Assembly (NCBI GenBank): GCA_002315655.1
Contig: DCHO01000010.1
Coordinates: 2,189 to 66,188, forward strand
Length of the DNA: 64,000 nucleotides
Origin: Christensenella sp. UBA1750
Lineage (GTDB): Bacteria; Bacillota; Clostridia; Christensenellales; UBA1750
Direction: 5' to 3'
Shown here: positions 52,016 through 60,270 of the stretch, one piece after another
Layout of the letters: the number at the start of each line of letters is the position of its first letter
How positions within the stretch are numbered: the stretch's first letter is position 1
Program-made: the position numbers and the translations under genes
The notes under the pieces: generated by a model
The model's input: the letters and a program-made list of their open reading frames with translations, nothing else
Told to the model about the DNA's origin: nothing
Database searches by the model: none

Positions 52016-52897
52016 CTATTTGTCGAGCAGCGCCGCACCGATCACCGGGGCCTCACCGCCCAAGGACGCAATGCGCATGGTGAAGCCCACGCCGACCGCG
52101 CCGGTATAGGACAGTTCCTTCACCTTATCTATGATGGGCTGCACATAGAGTTCTTCCTGGGCGCACAGGCCGCCGGAGAGCAGCACCGCATCGGGCGACA
52201 GAACATTGACAATGCCTGAGAGTGCCTGTGCGGCGTAATCCACCGCCTCGGAAATGACCTGCTTTGCCTCAATGTTACCGGCTTTTGCAAGGTCGAACAG
52301 TTCCTCTGTGGTTTCGCAAATGCCGCGCTCTTTGGCGGTTTTTGCCATGCCTGTGCCGGATGCGTAGGCCTCCATGCAGCCGTGCTTGCCGCAGCCGCAC
52401 ACGCGCCCGTTCTTCACCACGGGAATGTGCCCCATCTCTCCCGCCGTGCCCAGCGCACCGTGCCAAATCCGATGGTTGAGGACAATGCCGCAGCCGATGC
52501 CCGTGCCAAGCGTCACACACAGCACGCAGGATTTGTCCTTCATTTCGGGGGTCAGCGATTCCGCCCACGCCGCGGCTCTTGTGTCCTGCACCAGCATGGG
52601 GCACACGCCGGTTTCTTCACGGAAGAGCTCCGCCACGGGTTCATTCCTCCATTTGAGGTTCGGTGTCCAGACGACAAGCCCTTGCACGTTGTCCACCGTG
52701 CCGGGGATGCCGATGCCCACAAAGTCAATGGGTTCACCCTCTGCCAGCTTTTTTGCGATCTGCGCGGCCTGTTTTACGATCTCCTTGCAGGGCAATTCCG
52801 CGCCTGTGCTCATGCGTTCCTTTTTGAGGATTTCCCCGTTTTCGTTGACCACGGCAATCACGGCCTTGGTGCCGCCGATGTCGATTCCGATTCTCAT
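52016..52897 (-). CDS. ROK family sugar kinase
   Basis: 293 residues. ATP-phosphate motif GIDIGGTKAVIAVV at the N-terminus, sugar-site segment GTAGEMGHIPV, the ROK zinc motif CGCGKHGCMEAYASG, and LSGGL near the C-terminus. No helix-turn-helix, so a kinase and not a repressor. Phosphorylates glucose, fructose, mannose or an N-acetylated hexose. AAGGAG precedes ATG 52897. Lies between the zinc dehydrogenase and the GH172-like gene on one strand. Confidence 0.9.
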   Translation of the reverse strand: MRIGIDIGGTKAVIAVVNENGEILKKERMSTGAELPCKEIVKQAAQIAKKLAEGEPIDFVGIGIPGTVDNVQGLVVWTPNLKWRNEPVAELFREETGVCPMLVQDTRAAAWAESLTPEMKDKSCVLCVTLGTGIGCGIVLNHRIWHGALGTAGEMGHIPVVKNGRVCGCGKHGCMEAYASGTGMAKTAKERGICETTEELFDLAKAGNIEAKQVISEAVDYAAQALSGIVNVLSPDAVLLSGGLCAQEELYVQPIIDKVKELSYTGAVGVGFTMRIASLGGEAPVIGAALLDK

Positions 52898-52949
52898 ATC
52901 CCTTTTCTCCTTAGAAAGAAACCCACCATTTTCTGACGGGTTTTGTGTG

Positions 52950-53963
52950 TTATTCCTTGACGGGAGCCATGAAGGGTTCGCCGTCCTCCATCTCCATGTC
53001 GATCAGAGACTTCATGAACTTGCCGTACTTGGTCTCCATCTCCTCCTGCGCCCGGTCAAACTGGTTGGCGGGGTAGACCATGGTGGGAATGTTCTTGAAG
53101 TCCCACTCCCCGTCGGCGATCATGCGCACGGCGTTGTCCACGCCTTCGGTGGAGAGCCAGTACTCTCTGGGATGGGTGTTGTGCATCACGATGGCCTTCA
53201 CGCCCAACTGCTGCATATCCACCAGACGTTTTTCGCCGGTGTGATACGCGCCCACGCACAGAAGGCCGCAGCAGCCGGTCAGGTTGATGGCGGTGTCCAG
53301 CGATTCGTTGCTCTCACCCCACTCACAGACCACCTTGAAGCCCTTCATAATGTCGCGCTCGCCGTTTTCGTAGGTGAACTTCCTGATGGCTTCCTCGGGG
53401 GTGTAGACTTCCTTCGCGCCGTATTTCAGCGCATCCTGACGGGAGGTTTCCCGAATGTCCACCGCGACCACATAGAAGCCGCGCAGGGTGAGCAGGGAGA
53501 TCGCGCCGCAGCCCATGTAGCCGCAGCCCACCACGCAGACCTTGGTGCCGGGCATGGTGTCCTTCACCTTGGAACAGGCGGAAAGCATACAGGACAGGGG
53601 TTCCAGCACCATGTCTTCGTCCCGGAGATTTTCGGGAATCTTCACGATCTTGCTCTTTTCCACGTTGGCAACCATGTATTTCTGCATGGCACCCGCGCCG
53701 GGCAGGGTGCTGCCCCAAAGGCCGGAAACATGATCGCCCACGGCAAAGCCCTTTACATTCTTGCCGACCTGCTCGATGATGCCCATGGGTTCATGGCCGA
53801 AGGTGTCGCCTTCCTTGGCGTGCGCCCAGTCGTAGTGCTCGGAATGGCACACGCCGCAATACTTGATGCGGATGAGCACGGAATCGTCGTCCATGACGGG
53901 CATGGGGATTTCTTTAAGTACGTTTTTCTTGGGGCCGATGGCCACAACCGCTTTATTAACCAT
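52950..53963 (-). CDS. Zinc-dependent alcohol dehydrogenase (MDR superfamily)
   Basis: About 337 residues. Catalytic zinc ligands in KYCGVCHSEHYDW and FGHEPMGIIEQVG, Rossmann motif VVGCGYMGCGAI. The four-Cys structural zinc lobe is absent. Similar to sorbitol or threonine dehydrogenases; the large C-terminal domain is somewhat altered. ATG 53963 has AAAGGAG upstream; a longer reading from 54032 crosses the promoter. An 11-base inverted repeat flanks the -10 element. The ROK kinase follows 52 bases later, suggesting polyol or ketose use. Confidence 0.87.
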   Translation of the reverse strand: MVNKAVVAIGPKKNVLKEIPMPVMDDDSVLIRIKYCGVCHSEHYDWAHAKEGDTFGHEPMGIIEQVGKNVKGFAVGDHVSGLWGSTLPGAGAMQKYMVANVEKSKIVKIPENLRDEDMVLEPLSCMLSACSKVKDTMPGTKVCVVGCGYMGCGAISLLTLRGFYVVAVDIRETSRQDALKYGAKEVYTPEEAIRKFTYENGERDIMKGFKVVCEWGESNESLDTAINLTGCCGLLCVGAYHTGEKRLVDMQQLGVKAIVMHNTHPREYWLSTEGVDNAVRMIADGEWDFKNIPTMVYPANQFDRAQEEMETKYGKFMKSLIDMEMEDGEPFMAPVKE

Positions 53964-53971
53964 AATAATCA

Positions 53972-54032
53972 GGCTCCTTTCAGGATATATACCATTACCG
54001 ATATTATACCCGATGAAAGGAGCCGTTTTCAA
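53972..54032 (-). promoter_or_regulatory. Promoter of the dehydrogenase operon with flanking 11-base inverted repeat
   Basis: On the minus strand TTGAAA (54032-54027), an 18-base spacer and TATAAT (54008-54003). GGCTCCTTTCA (53972-53982) and TGAAAGGAGCC (54014-54024) are perfect inverted repeats. One arm is in the spacer; the other overlaps the Shine-Dalgarno AAAGGAG. The first arm is upstream of the start site, so the symmetry acts at DNA level, as an operator would. Confidence 0.65.
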
Positions 54033-54064
54033 TAGTTTTTATTCATTTTCTTAACATTATTTGA

Positions 54065-54910
54065 TTATTCGTCGGCAGCAGCTTCCTCATAGCCTTCCTG
54101 CGCCCGTTCCGCGTCCTTTTCGGCGTAATAGGCCTTTGCCCGCTCGTCATTCTGCCGCACGCGCTCCGCCAAACCTTCGCCCTCCAAATCCTCATAAGGG
54201 AAATCCAGCAGCGTCACCGTTCCGTCCGGGCGAACCGGGTTTTCTTCGTTTTCCTTGGGGTATTCCAAGGCAAAATCCAGCGTGGCAAAGCACAAATTGT
54301 TTTCGTCAAAATACGCTTTCAGGTCAGACAGAATCTCGGCAGCACGCTCCACGGACACATTTTCATCGTCAATGTAAAGCGTCAGCTTACCCGATTGCCC
54401 GCCCATAATCGCAAGGTCGAACACCGTGTCATTGGGATAGTCCGCCATGTAGGTGCGCTCGCCCTCGGATTCCTCATACGCTTCCATGATTTCGCCGAAA
54501 CAAATGGAGCTGTTGTAGCCCATGTTTTCCAGAATCGGCTTACAGAAGTCGTAATATTCCATGTTGAGTCGCTCGGCGGTGTTCCAGCCCTTCTGCACTA
54601 AAAAATCGTAATCATCGTCCAGATAGTTGCCAAAGGAATCCGTGTAGATGGAAAAGTGCGTATCAATGCTGGTTGGCGATTCCACATAGGCAAAATAGGT
54701 GCCGTTCTGCTTGAAATTGTAGTTCACGTTGGCGATTTTCAAGCCCTCATCGGCAAACCGCTCTTTGCGCAGGATCTGTTCAGCCGTTCTTCTGCAAAGC
54801 AGTCGGGAAATGCCGTTGCCGTAAAAGGCGTTGACAAACAGGAAAACGGGAATCCCGATGACGAGCACCACCGCCAGCACAATCAGGATGATTTTTGTCT
54901 TCTTTTTCAC
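54065..54910 (-). CDS. Hypothetical membrane-anchored protein
   Basis: 281 residues. One N-terminal membrane segment (IILIVLAVVLVIGIPVFLFV) followed by an acidic soluble domain outside the cell, ending in a Glu/Ala-rich tail. I do not recognise it with certainty; the N-terminus resembles YfjL-like anchored proteins of Firmicutes. It appears to begin with GTG at 54910, directly after the TAA of the lipoprotein gene, with GAGGAG about 8 bases before. Confidence 0.65.
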   Translation of the reverse strand: MKKKTKIILIVLAVVLVIGIPVFLFVNAFYGNGISRLLCRRTAEQILRKERFADEGLKIANVNYNFKQNGTYFAYVESPTSIDTHFSIYTDSFGNYLDDDYDFLVQKGWNTAERLNMEYYDFCKPILENMGYNSSICFGEIMEAYEESEGERTYMADYPNDTVFDLAIMGGQSGKLTLYIDDENVSVERAAEILSDLKAYFDENNLCFATLDFALEYPKENEENPVRPDGTVTLLDFPYEDLEGEGLAERVRQNDERAKAYYAEKDAERAQEGYEEAAADE

Positions 54911-55381
54911 TTAATCGTCTCCTCTTGCGCCCGCATCCCCCGGTATGGTGGAAAATTCCGGGTTGAAAATGAGCTGTCCGTTCTCCGACAGCCACATGAA
55001 ACAGGCGTTTTCAAAGTTTATTGTGGGGTCAGTCAGCCCGTCCTCGTTGTAGTCCATGCAGTCGCAGCTTTTGTACGCGCCCAGTTCGCCGTCAAACACG
55101 GGATATTCGCAGAAGGCGATCTGCCTTTGTTCCGTTTCATCGGCATAGAAAGCCACGCCCTTGTCCTCGATGGCAAGATAGGCGTCCGTTTCCTGCCCGT
55201 CCACGGTGAATTGCACCGTTTCCTGCCCGTCCTGCCAATCCATTACGGGTTCCTGCGTAGGTTCAACGGTTGGATTGGCGGTTGGCTCTGCGGCGGGTGT
55301 CACGGTTGGATTCTCCTGCACGGCACAGCCCGCAAGCAGGAGGCATAAAGTCAACAAAAGGATCAAAAGTATTTTTTTCAT
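54911..55381 (-). CDS. Hypothetical lipoprotein with EF-hand-like loop
   Basis: About 156 residues. Signal peptide with lipobox LLAGC, a Pro/Thr/Glu linker with three NPT/EPT-type repeats, then a domain with YNEDGLTDP in a calcium-loop-like pattern (Asp-x-Asn-x-Asp-Gly) and several Cys (CDC, C). Function unknown. Start chosen at the ATG that begins MKKILLILLL; an ATG three codons earlier is possible. Coupled to the next gene. Confidence 0.72.
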   Translation of the reverse strand: MKKILLILLLTLCLLLAGCAVQENPTVTPAAEPTANPTVEPTQEPVMDWQDGQETVQFTVDGQETDAYLAIEDKGVAFYADETEQRQIAFCEYPVFDGELGAYKSCDCMDYNEDGLTDPTINFENACFMWLSENGQLIFNPEFSTIPGDAGARGDD

Positions 55382-55393
55382 TCCAATCATCCT

Positions 55394-56155
55394 TTACAGG
55401 TTCAGGTCTTCAACCAGTTTTTTCCAGATTTCGTAGGACTTATCCAGCGTTTCCGCCTCCGCTCCGAATTTGACGGCAGAAAGCAGCCTTTCCTCCACTT
55501 TTTCAGGCTTAACTGCAAAATCCTTTATAAATTGCAGAGAGCGCTTGCGGCTGGGGAACAGCACATGATTCAGTGCGAAAAGTGCCTGTATATAGGCATC
55601 CAGCGCATCCTCCAATGCGGCGTGATAGAGCAGGACTTCCTTTCGCACCACGGCGCGCTCGAAGTTTTCCGTTTCGCTTAAAATACCCTTGCAGTCGGAC
55701 AGAATCCTCTGCCTGAGGGCTTCGGGGTATTCCTTTGCCATGTCTTTCAGCTCCTGCACACAGCCGTCCTCCGCTATGGAGATAAGGTTTTTATACATGG
55801 CCAGCCGGCCGGTGGTGTAGAAGCCTCCGTCCTCCTTAGGGGCGCGGTAGCCGTCCAAAATGGTTTGAATATCGCGCTTTGCCGCGTCCATCGTGAAATA
55901 CATCACATAGGTTTCCACATTTTCAGGAAAAATCTGATCGCCCTCTCCCCAGCGTTCCCCTTTGAAGAAGGGAATTTCCCCGGAATACAGGGCTGTCCGT
56001 ACCTCCGGCGGGGGCACGGTGTCACAATAGACCATTATGTCAATGTCGCCCTCGCCGGGCGCGGGAATGTCCAGCTTCGTCACGGCAACGCCTCGTACAC
56101 CGGGGAGATGCGCCACGGATTTTCCAAATTCAATCAGCTTTTCTTCTGTCAGCAT
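55394..56155 (-). CDS. Nucleotidyltransferase-domain protein (DUF4037 type)
   Basis: 253 residues. The N-terminal minimal nucleotidyltransferase signature is GEGDIDIMVYCD (Gly-x-x-Asp-x-Asp) with the helical C-terminal half of the DUF4037 kind (MYKNLISIAEDGC, YHAALEDALDAYIQALFALN). Members may adenylate a small molecule such as an aminoglycoside or a protein. It follows the TetR gene by 61 bases, a possible resistance module. GAAGGAG precedes ATG 56155. Confidence 0.78.
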   Translation of the reverse strand: MLTEEKLIEFGKSVAHLPGVRGVAVTKLDIPAPGEGDIDIMVYCDTVPPPEVRTALYSGEIPFFKGERWGEGDQIFPENVETYVMYFTMDAAKRDIQTILDGYRAPKEDGGFYTTGRLAMYKNLISIAEDGCVQELKDMAKEYPEALRQRILSDCKGILSETENFERAVVRKEVLLYHAALEDALDAYIQALFALNHVLFPSRKRSLQFIKDFAVKPEKVEERLLSAVKFGAEAETLDKSYEIWKKLVEDLNL

Positions 56156-56216
56156 ATTGTCACTCCTTCACAATTCCACTTCATATAGACGATGGATTTT
56201 CGGATTTGTTCCTTCT

Positions 56217-56816
56217 CTATTTCCCGTACACCGAGAAGAAGTGCCGGATGTGCTTTTCGATCAGCGTCATGGCCTCCGCTTCCACAGCCGGGTTGCGGTC
56301 TACGCGGAACATCTGCATGGAGATGGGCGACACAAACTCCATGGCCAGCAGCTGCACATCGTCCCGACGAATCAGCCCGCTGTCCATCCATGCGCGGATG
56401 AGAGCGGAATAACAGTCCATAATGTCCTTATAGGTACGCTGCTCCTGCGCCCGTCCTAAATCTTCCATGCGGAATTGCTCGATGGTCAGCATTCTCCTTG
56501 TCTTGCTGATGAAATCATCGTGCATGACAAAGGTCAACTCCTCCTTTACCTGCTGAATAATACATTCAACATTGCTGCTCACCGCCAGCTCTTTATAGTG
56601 CGGAATGTAGGAGCGCTTTTCGTAATACTCATCCGCTATGGTGTTCAGCGTATCGAAAATGTCCTGTTTGCTGTCAAAATGGCTGTATAAGGACGCCTTG
56701 CGGATGCCCACGCGGTCTGCGATCATCCCCACTGAGGTCGCCTCCACCCCGTTATGGGAAAACAGCTCCAGAGCGGCCTGTAATATCCTCTTTTTCGATT
56801 CCGACAATTCAACCAT
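56217..56816 (-). CDS. TetR-family regulator
   Basis: 199 residues. N-terminal helix-turn-helix ILQAALELFSHNGVEATSVGMIADRVGIRKASLYSHFDSKQDIF is of the TetR type; the C-terminal ligand domain is of unknown specificity. Probably autoregulated: a perfect palindrome lies between its -10 and its start codon. Natural targets may include the DUF4037 gene downstream. Confidence 0.92.
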   Translation of the reverse strand: MVELSESKKRILQAALELFSHNGVEATSVGMIADRVGIRKASLYSHFDSKQDIFDTLNTIADEYYEKRSYIPHYKELAVSSNVECIIQQVKEELTFVMHDDFISKTRRMLTIEQFRMEDLGRAQEQRTYKDIMDCYSALIRAWMDSGLIRRDDVQLLAMEFVSPISMQMFRVDRNPAVEAEAMTLIEKHIRHFFSVYGK

Positions 56817-56832
56817 GGTGCTTCTCCCTTCA

Positions 56833-56850
56833 CTACCTATCGTTAGGTAG
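56833..56850. promoter_or_regulatory. TetR-type operator
   Basis: Perfect palindrome CTACCTA-TCGT-TAGGTAG, placed at the transcription start of the TetR gene. Confidence 0.78.
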
Positions 56851-56857
56851 CCTCCAT

Positions 56858-56886
56858 AGTATATAAAAAACCGCTGCCCTTGTCAA
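56858..56886 (-). promoter_or_regulatory. Promoter of the TetR gene
   Basis: On the minus strand TTGACA (56886-56881), 17-base spacer, TATACT (56863-56858). It is embedded in the terminator of the UroD-like gene. Confidence 0.82.
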
Positions 56887-56893
56887 GCAGCGG
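56865..56893 (-). terminator. Terminator of the UroD-like gene, overlapping the TetR promoter
   Basis: On the minus strand CCGCTGC and GCAGCGG form a stem followed by TTTTTT. The -35 TTGACA begins at the edge of the stem and lies in the loop; the T-run is in the promoter spacer. Confidence 0.75.
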
Positions 56894-56902
56894 CTGTAAA
56901 AC

Positions 56903-57958
56903 TTAATATGTGCCGACCTTCTTGTAGACCTCCATAACACGCCCGAAGTCCTTTAGGGAGATTCCCGGCGGGATGGAATGGTCGGAGGCAAAGATGTAGC
57001 CGCCATCCTTCATCATTTCCGGCACAACGGTCTCGATCTCGGAAATGATGGCTTCCGGCTCCGTCCAGTGCACCGCGTTGATGCCGCCGTGGAGCAGCAG
57101 GTCTTTCCCGTACTGCCTCTTTATGGCCACAGGGTCGCAGCCCGCCTTGACCTCCAAGGGATTCAGGCCATCCAGCCCCATTTTGATAAATTCCGGGATA
57201 AAGGGGCGAATGTCGCCGCAGGAATGGAGCCGCACGGGAATGTGGTGCGCGTGCCCCCAATCAATGGCCTTCTGATGGAAGGGCTTCACCAGCTCCCGAT
57301 AAACCTTCATGGAGAAGAACTGGCTGTTCTTGTAACCCATGTCGTCATACCAGTGCAGCTCGTCAAAGGTGTAGCCCGCATCCCACACTTTGTTCATCAT
57401 TTCAATGTCCATGGATAATTCTCTGTCAAACATATCCATGACCCATTCCGGCTCCTCCAGCATGGCCATGAGAAGCGTTTCGGTGCCTACCATGCCCGAA
57501 TGGGTGATGTCAAACCCGAACCAGAAGCCACCGGTGATCCAGCGTCCCTCCTGCCGCCATGTCTTGTAGTTGGCCTTCAGGTTCTCCCACGGGATGCGGT
57601 CGTCGCAGGGCACCATGCGCGCCTTGGCTTCCTCCCAGATTTCCGGCGTGGTCACATGGAAATCCAGATGCTCCGGGGTGGTAGTGTGCTTCTTCCAGGA
57701 GCGCATGGTCGCGCCCCAGGAAGTTGTATAAATGCGGTAATCCTCGGTTTCCTCAATTGTTTTCAGGGAATAGCGCGGAGAATTGTCCAGCGAAATGTAT
57801 GCGGTCTTGTCCAGATCGAAGTAGGAATAGTAGTCCCTTGTGGGCATCCCCTCCACGACCCATGCGTCCACCGCTTCTTCCCAGGCGTAGTCGATGATGG
57901 GCACCCGGTCGGCCTCCTTGTGGGCGTACATCCGGGCAATGCGTTCATAAGTGGTCAT
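56903..57958 (-). CDS. Uroporphyrinogen-decarboxylase-like protein
   Basis: 351 residues of the UroD/MtaA superfamily. TIM-barrel features: DRVPIIDYAWEE start, HSCGDIRPFIPEFI with His-x-Cys as in the zinc site of corrinoid methyltransferases, LNPLEVKAGCDPVAIK and LLLHGGINAVHW. True UroD is unlikely with no haem genes around; a methyltransferase or unknown function in glycan catabolism is more likely. GAAGGAGG precedes ATG 57958. It follows the frameshifted GH10-like gene by 19 bases. Confidence 0.82.
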   Translation of the reverse strand: MTTYERIARMYAHKEADRVPIIDYAWEEAVDAWVVEGMPTRDYYSYFDLDKTAYISLDNSPRYSLKTIEETEDYRIYTTSWGATMRSWKKHTTTPEHLDFHVTTPEIWEEAKARMVPCDDRIPWENLKANYKTWRQEGRWITGGFWFGFDITHSGMVGTETLLMAMLEEPEWVMDMFDRELSMDIEMMNKVWDAGYTFDELHWYDDMGYKNSQFFSMKVYRELVKPFHQKAIDWGHAHHIPVRLHSCGDIRPFIPEFIKMGLDGLNPLEVKAGCDPVAIKRQYGKDLLLHGGINAVHWTEPEAIISEIETVVPEMMKDGGYIFASDHSIPPGISLKDFGRVMEVYKKVGTY

Positions 57959-57977
57959 GTGCGTTCCTCCTTCTTTA

Positions 57978-59308
57978 TCAGAGTGAGATTTCCATGCCGT
58001 TTATATCCTGATTGAGCGTAAATCCGTCCTTTTTGCCGTCCGCTTCCACTTCGTATTCGCCCTTGAAGCCGCGGAAGCGCACCTCGCCGTTTGCATCGGT
58101 CACGCCCTCGCCGTTTGTCGTCCAGCGGGAATGGAACAGGTCGTGCAGTCGCTCGTATGCGGGCTTCGGGGTTAAGTCAAACCGCATCAGGCCGCCGTGA
58201 TAGTAGTTTTCCCCGGCAGTCATGTCGCCCTGCGGCGCAAAGGCCGCATAGCCGTCCACAAGGTTCCAATAGATGACGGCCTCCATCACCGGGTGCGAGA
58301 ACCAGATGGAATAGAGCTTTTCCAGCAGGTCTGCCTGCAATTCCTCGTCCTGCGCCTCATTGGAATAGGCGGGCAGGGTGATCTCCGTCACCTGCAAGGG
58401 CTTTCCGAACATGGCATAGTAGCTGTCCATGGCGGAATACAGCTTGGACGGGCTGAAAAAGGGAACGGCACATTTTGCTTCATCCTCTTTTTTGTAGAAC
58501 ATATGGTACTGCAGCCCGATGGCGTCAATCTCCGCGCCGCGCTCCATGGCGTAGGCGATGGACAGCGGGTACCAGCTTCTCTCCCCGCGGGTCACATCCC
58601 AGGCCTGTTCCGTGGCTTCGTTGATGATGAGCTCGTTCTTCGGCAGCACCGCCCGCGCGGTCTTGAAGCTCCACTCAATCAGGTCGCTTTCCCGGAAGAA
58701 AAGGCTGCCCCGGCGGTTGCCCTCGGGGGTTAATCTGGAATTGCACAGGGTCTCGTTGATGACCTCCATGCCGGGGATTTTTCCGCATACCGCTCCGCGA
58801 TGCGCTCGATGCGGCGTTTAAGCAGGGCTTTGTGCTGCTCCAAATCCATGGGTACCCAGGTGGGCGTCCACTGGTCGTAGTTCAGGCAATGAAGCTTGGG
58901 GGTGATGTTCTTCTCCCCGCAATACTGCAAACACAGGTCAGGCACCGGGCGGCGATAGACCTTTTCGCTGTCCACCGTGAATCGTTCCTTGCCCTGCACA
59001 GGTTCCAGATCGCACCAATAGAAGGGCAGGGTCGCCAGATTGAAGACCTTGGCAAAGGCCTCCTTGTATTTCTCATTCTTCTCGGCGTTCTCCATCTCAT
59101 CCAGCATGAAAATGTTCGCGCCGTGGAAAAATTCGTGCTTTTTAAGAGAATACTTCACTTTTACGCCGGACACGGGCTTTCCGTCCCTGTCCGTCACACG
59201 GATCACAGCGTCCGCCTTCCTGTGCTGCTCGATGCCGGATTCCACCCGCTCCTCTAACAACTCCTTTTCGTCCTCAAAGGGCTTTAAGATGATTTCCCGT
59301 CTGGTCAT
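57978..59308 (-). pseudogene. GH10-like glycoside hydrolase gene with a frameshift
   Basis: Two overlapping frames together make one protein of about 443 residues. The first part (59308 to about 58783) has a beta domain and the barrel start (KHEFFHGANIFMLDEM, LHCLNYDQWTPTW, RIERIAERYAEK). The second (from about 58777) continues EVINETLCN with the acid/base Glu, IGLQYHMF, QVTEITLPAY with the nucleophile Glu, and a C-terminal beta domain. They join at a run of five T on the plus strand (58778-58782); six would restore GAAAAAATCCCCGGCATG, reading EKIPGMEVINE. The break is one missing base in a homopolymer, so sequencing error is as likely as a real mutation. Substrate probably xylan-like; no signal peptide. 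Confidence 0.8.
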
Positions 59309-59314
59309 GGTTGC

Positions 59315-60136
59315 TCACTCCTTTATCTCTTGTGTATATCTGCATTTGGGGAAATTGCCGCAGCCGAAAAACTGCTTTCCGGCATTTTCACCCTTTTTCA
59401 CGGTTCTCAAAATAAGCTGCCCACCGCACCGAGGACAAATCCACTCCCCTGCCGACGGTTGAAGCTCCGCAATCGGTTCCTGGTTCTTATCCTCTTTCGG
59501 TTTTTCCTTTTTTGCGTACTTTTCCTCTATATTTCGGATATGCGCCTCTTTGGTAGCAGTTTCGGCGTTTGTAAGCTTTTTGAGCTTTTCAAAGAGCGCA
59601 ATCACTTCCGTTTCCGAAAGAACATCCGGAGAAGCATCCCACATCCGCTTTATGGTACCGTAGAGAAAATCCCGCTTGACCACAGGAACGGAGGTGGCCT
59701 CCACCTTTTTCAGCTCGCACCGCTCCGAGAAGACTATAATGGAAAAGAGCGGAATGTTTTCTCCGATGTATGCCCGCAGCCACTTGATATGGGTCTGATT
59801 CTGCAAAATCGGATTATAGAGGCGGTTCTTCTGTTTGTTCGGCAGCATCACCGTCCAATAGGCGCTTTTTTCGTCTCCGAAGACCCAGCCGGAATAATTC
59901 TTGCTTTCCAGCACATAAATGCCCTTCTGGCAAATGTAAATCACATCAATTTCGGAGGTTTCTCCGTTGTCCTTAGGCACATACAGGTTCCGAAGAATCT
60001 GTCCTTTTCGCCCGAAGAAATTCAACGTTTTAAGCCAGCGCACGGTCAGCTTCTCCCCGCGCCTTCCGATCCAGTCTGCCGTAAAGATGGATTTGAACAG
60101 GGCATCCAATACTATATCAATAAACCCCTTTGCCAT
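59315..60136 (-). CDS. NERD-domain protein with topoisomerase-type zinc ribbon
   Basis: About 273 residues. The NERD nuclease-related domain (residues about 20-130) has EIDVIYICQKGIYVLESKNYSG. The C-terminus has a Cys4 zinc ribbon of the topoisomerase I kind: WICPRCGGQLILRT with QFFGCGNFPKCRYTQ. A charged helical linker joins them. Presumed DNA-processing protein. ATG 60136 has GAGGTG upstream; GTG 60145 is an alternative. It precedes the GH10-like gene by 6 bases. Confidence 0.85.
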   Translation of the reverse strand: MAKGFIDIVLDALFKSIFTADWIGRRGEKLTVRWLKTLNFFGRKGQILRNLYVPKDNGETSEIDVIYICQKGIYVLESKNYSGWVFGDEKSAYWTVMLPNKQKNRLYNPILQNQTHIKWLRAYIGENIPLFSIIVFSERCELKKVEATSVPVVKRDFLYGTIKRMWDASPDVLSETEVIALFEKLKKLTNAETATKEAHIRNIEEKYAKKEKPKEDKNQEPIAELQPSAGEWICPRCGGQLILRTVKKGENAGKQFFGCGNFPKCRYTQEIKE

Positions 60137-60227
60137 GATTTTCACCTCGGGTATATTTTACAGGATTTAACATACGATGGCAAGGAGAAAAGAGAAGGTT
60201 GGGATAGAAAAACAGAGAACCAAACGA

Positions 60228-60262
60228 GGAAAAAGCCTGTTCTCCGTTTCCGAAGAACAGGC
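60228..60262 (-). terminator. Terminator of the cyclase-family gene
   Basis: GCCTGTTCT / AGAACAGGC hairpin (60235-60262), followed on the minus strand by TTTTTCC. Confidence 0.85.
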
Positions 60263-60270
60263 ATCCCTGT

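Noticed and set aside
52374..54035. 553-residue open frame opposite the ROK and dehydrogenase genes
   Set aside because: It spans two real genes and the promoter between them; low-complexity His/Gly-rich translation.
56903..57958. UroD-like gene considered as true haem-pathway hemE
   Set aside because: No haem genes nearby and an HxC zinc-site pattern closer to corrinoid methyltransferases; left as UroD-like.
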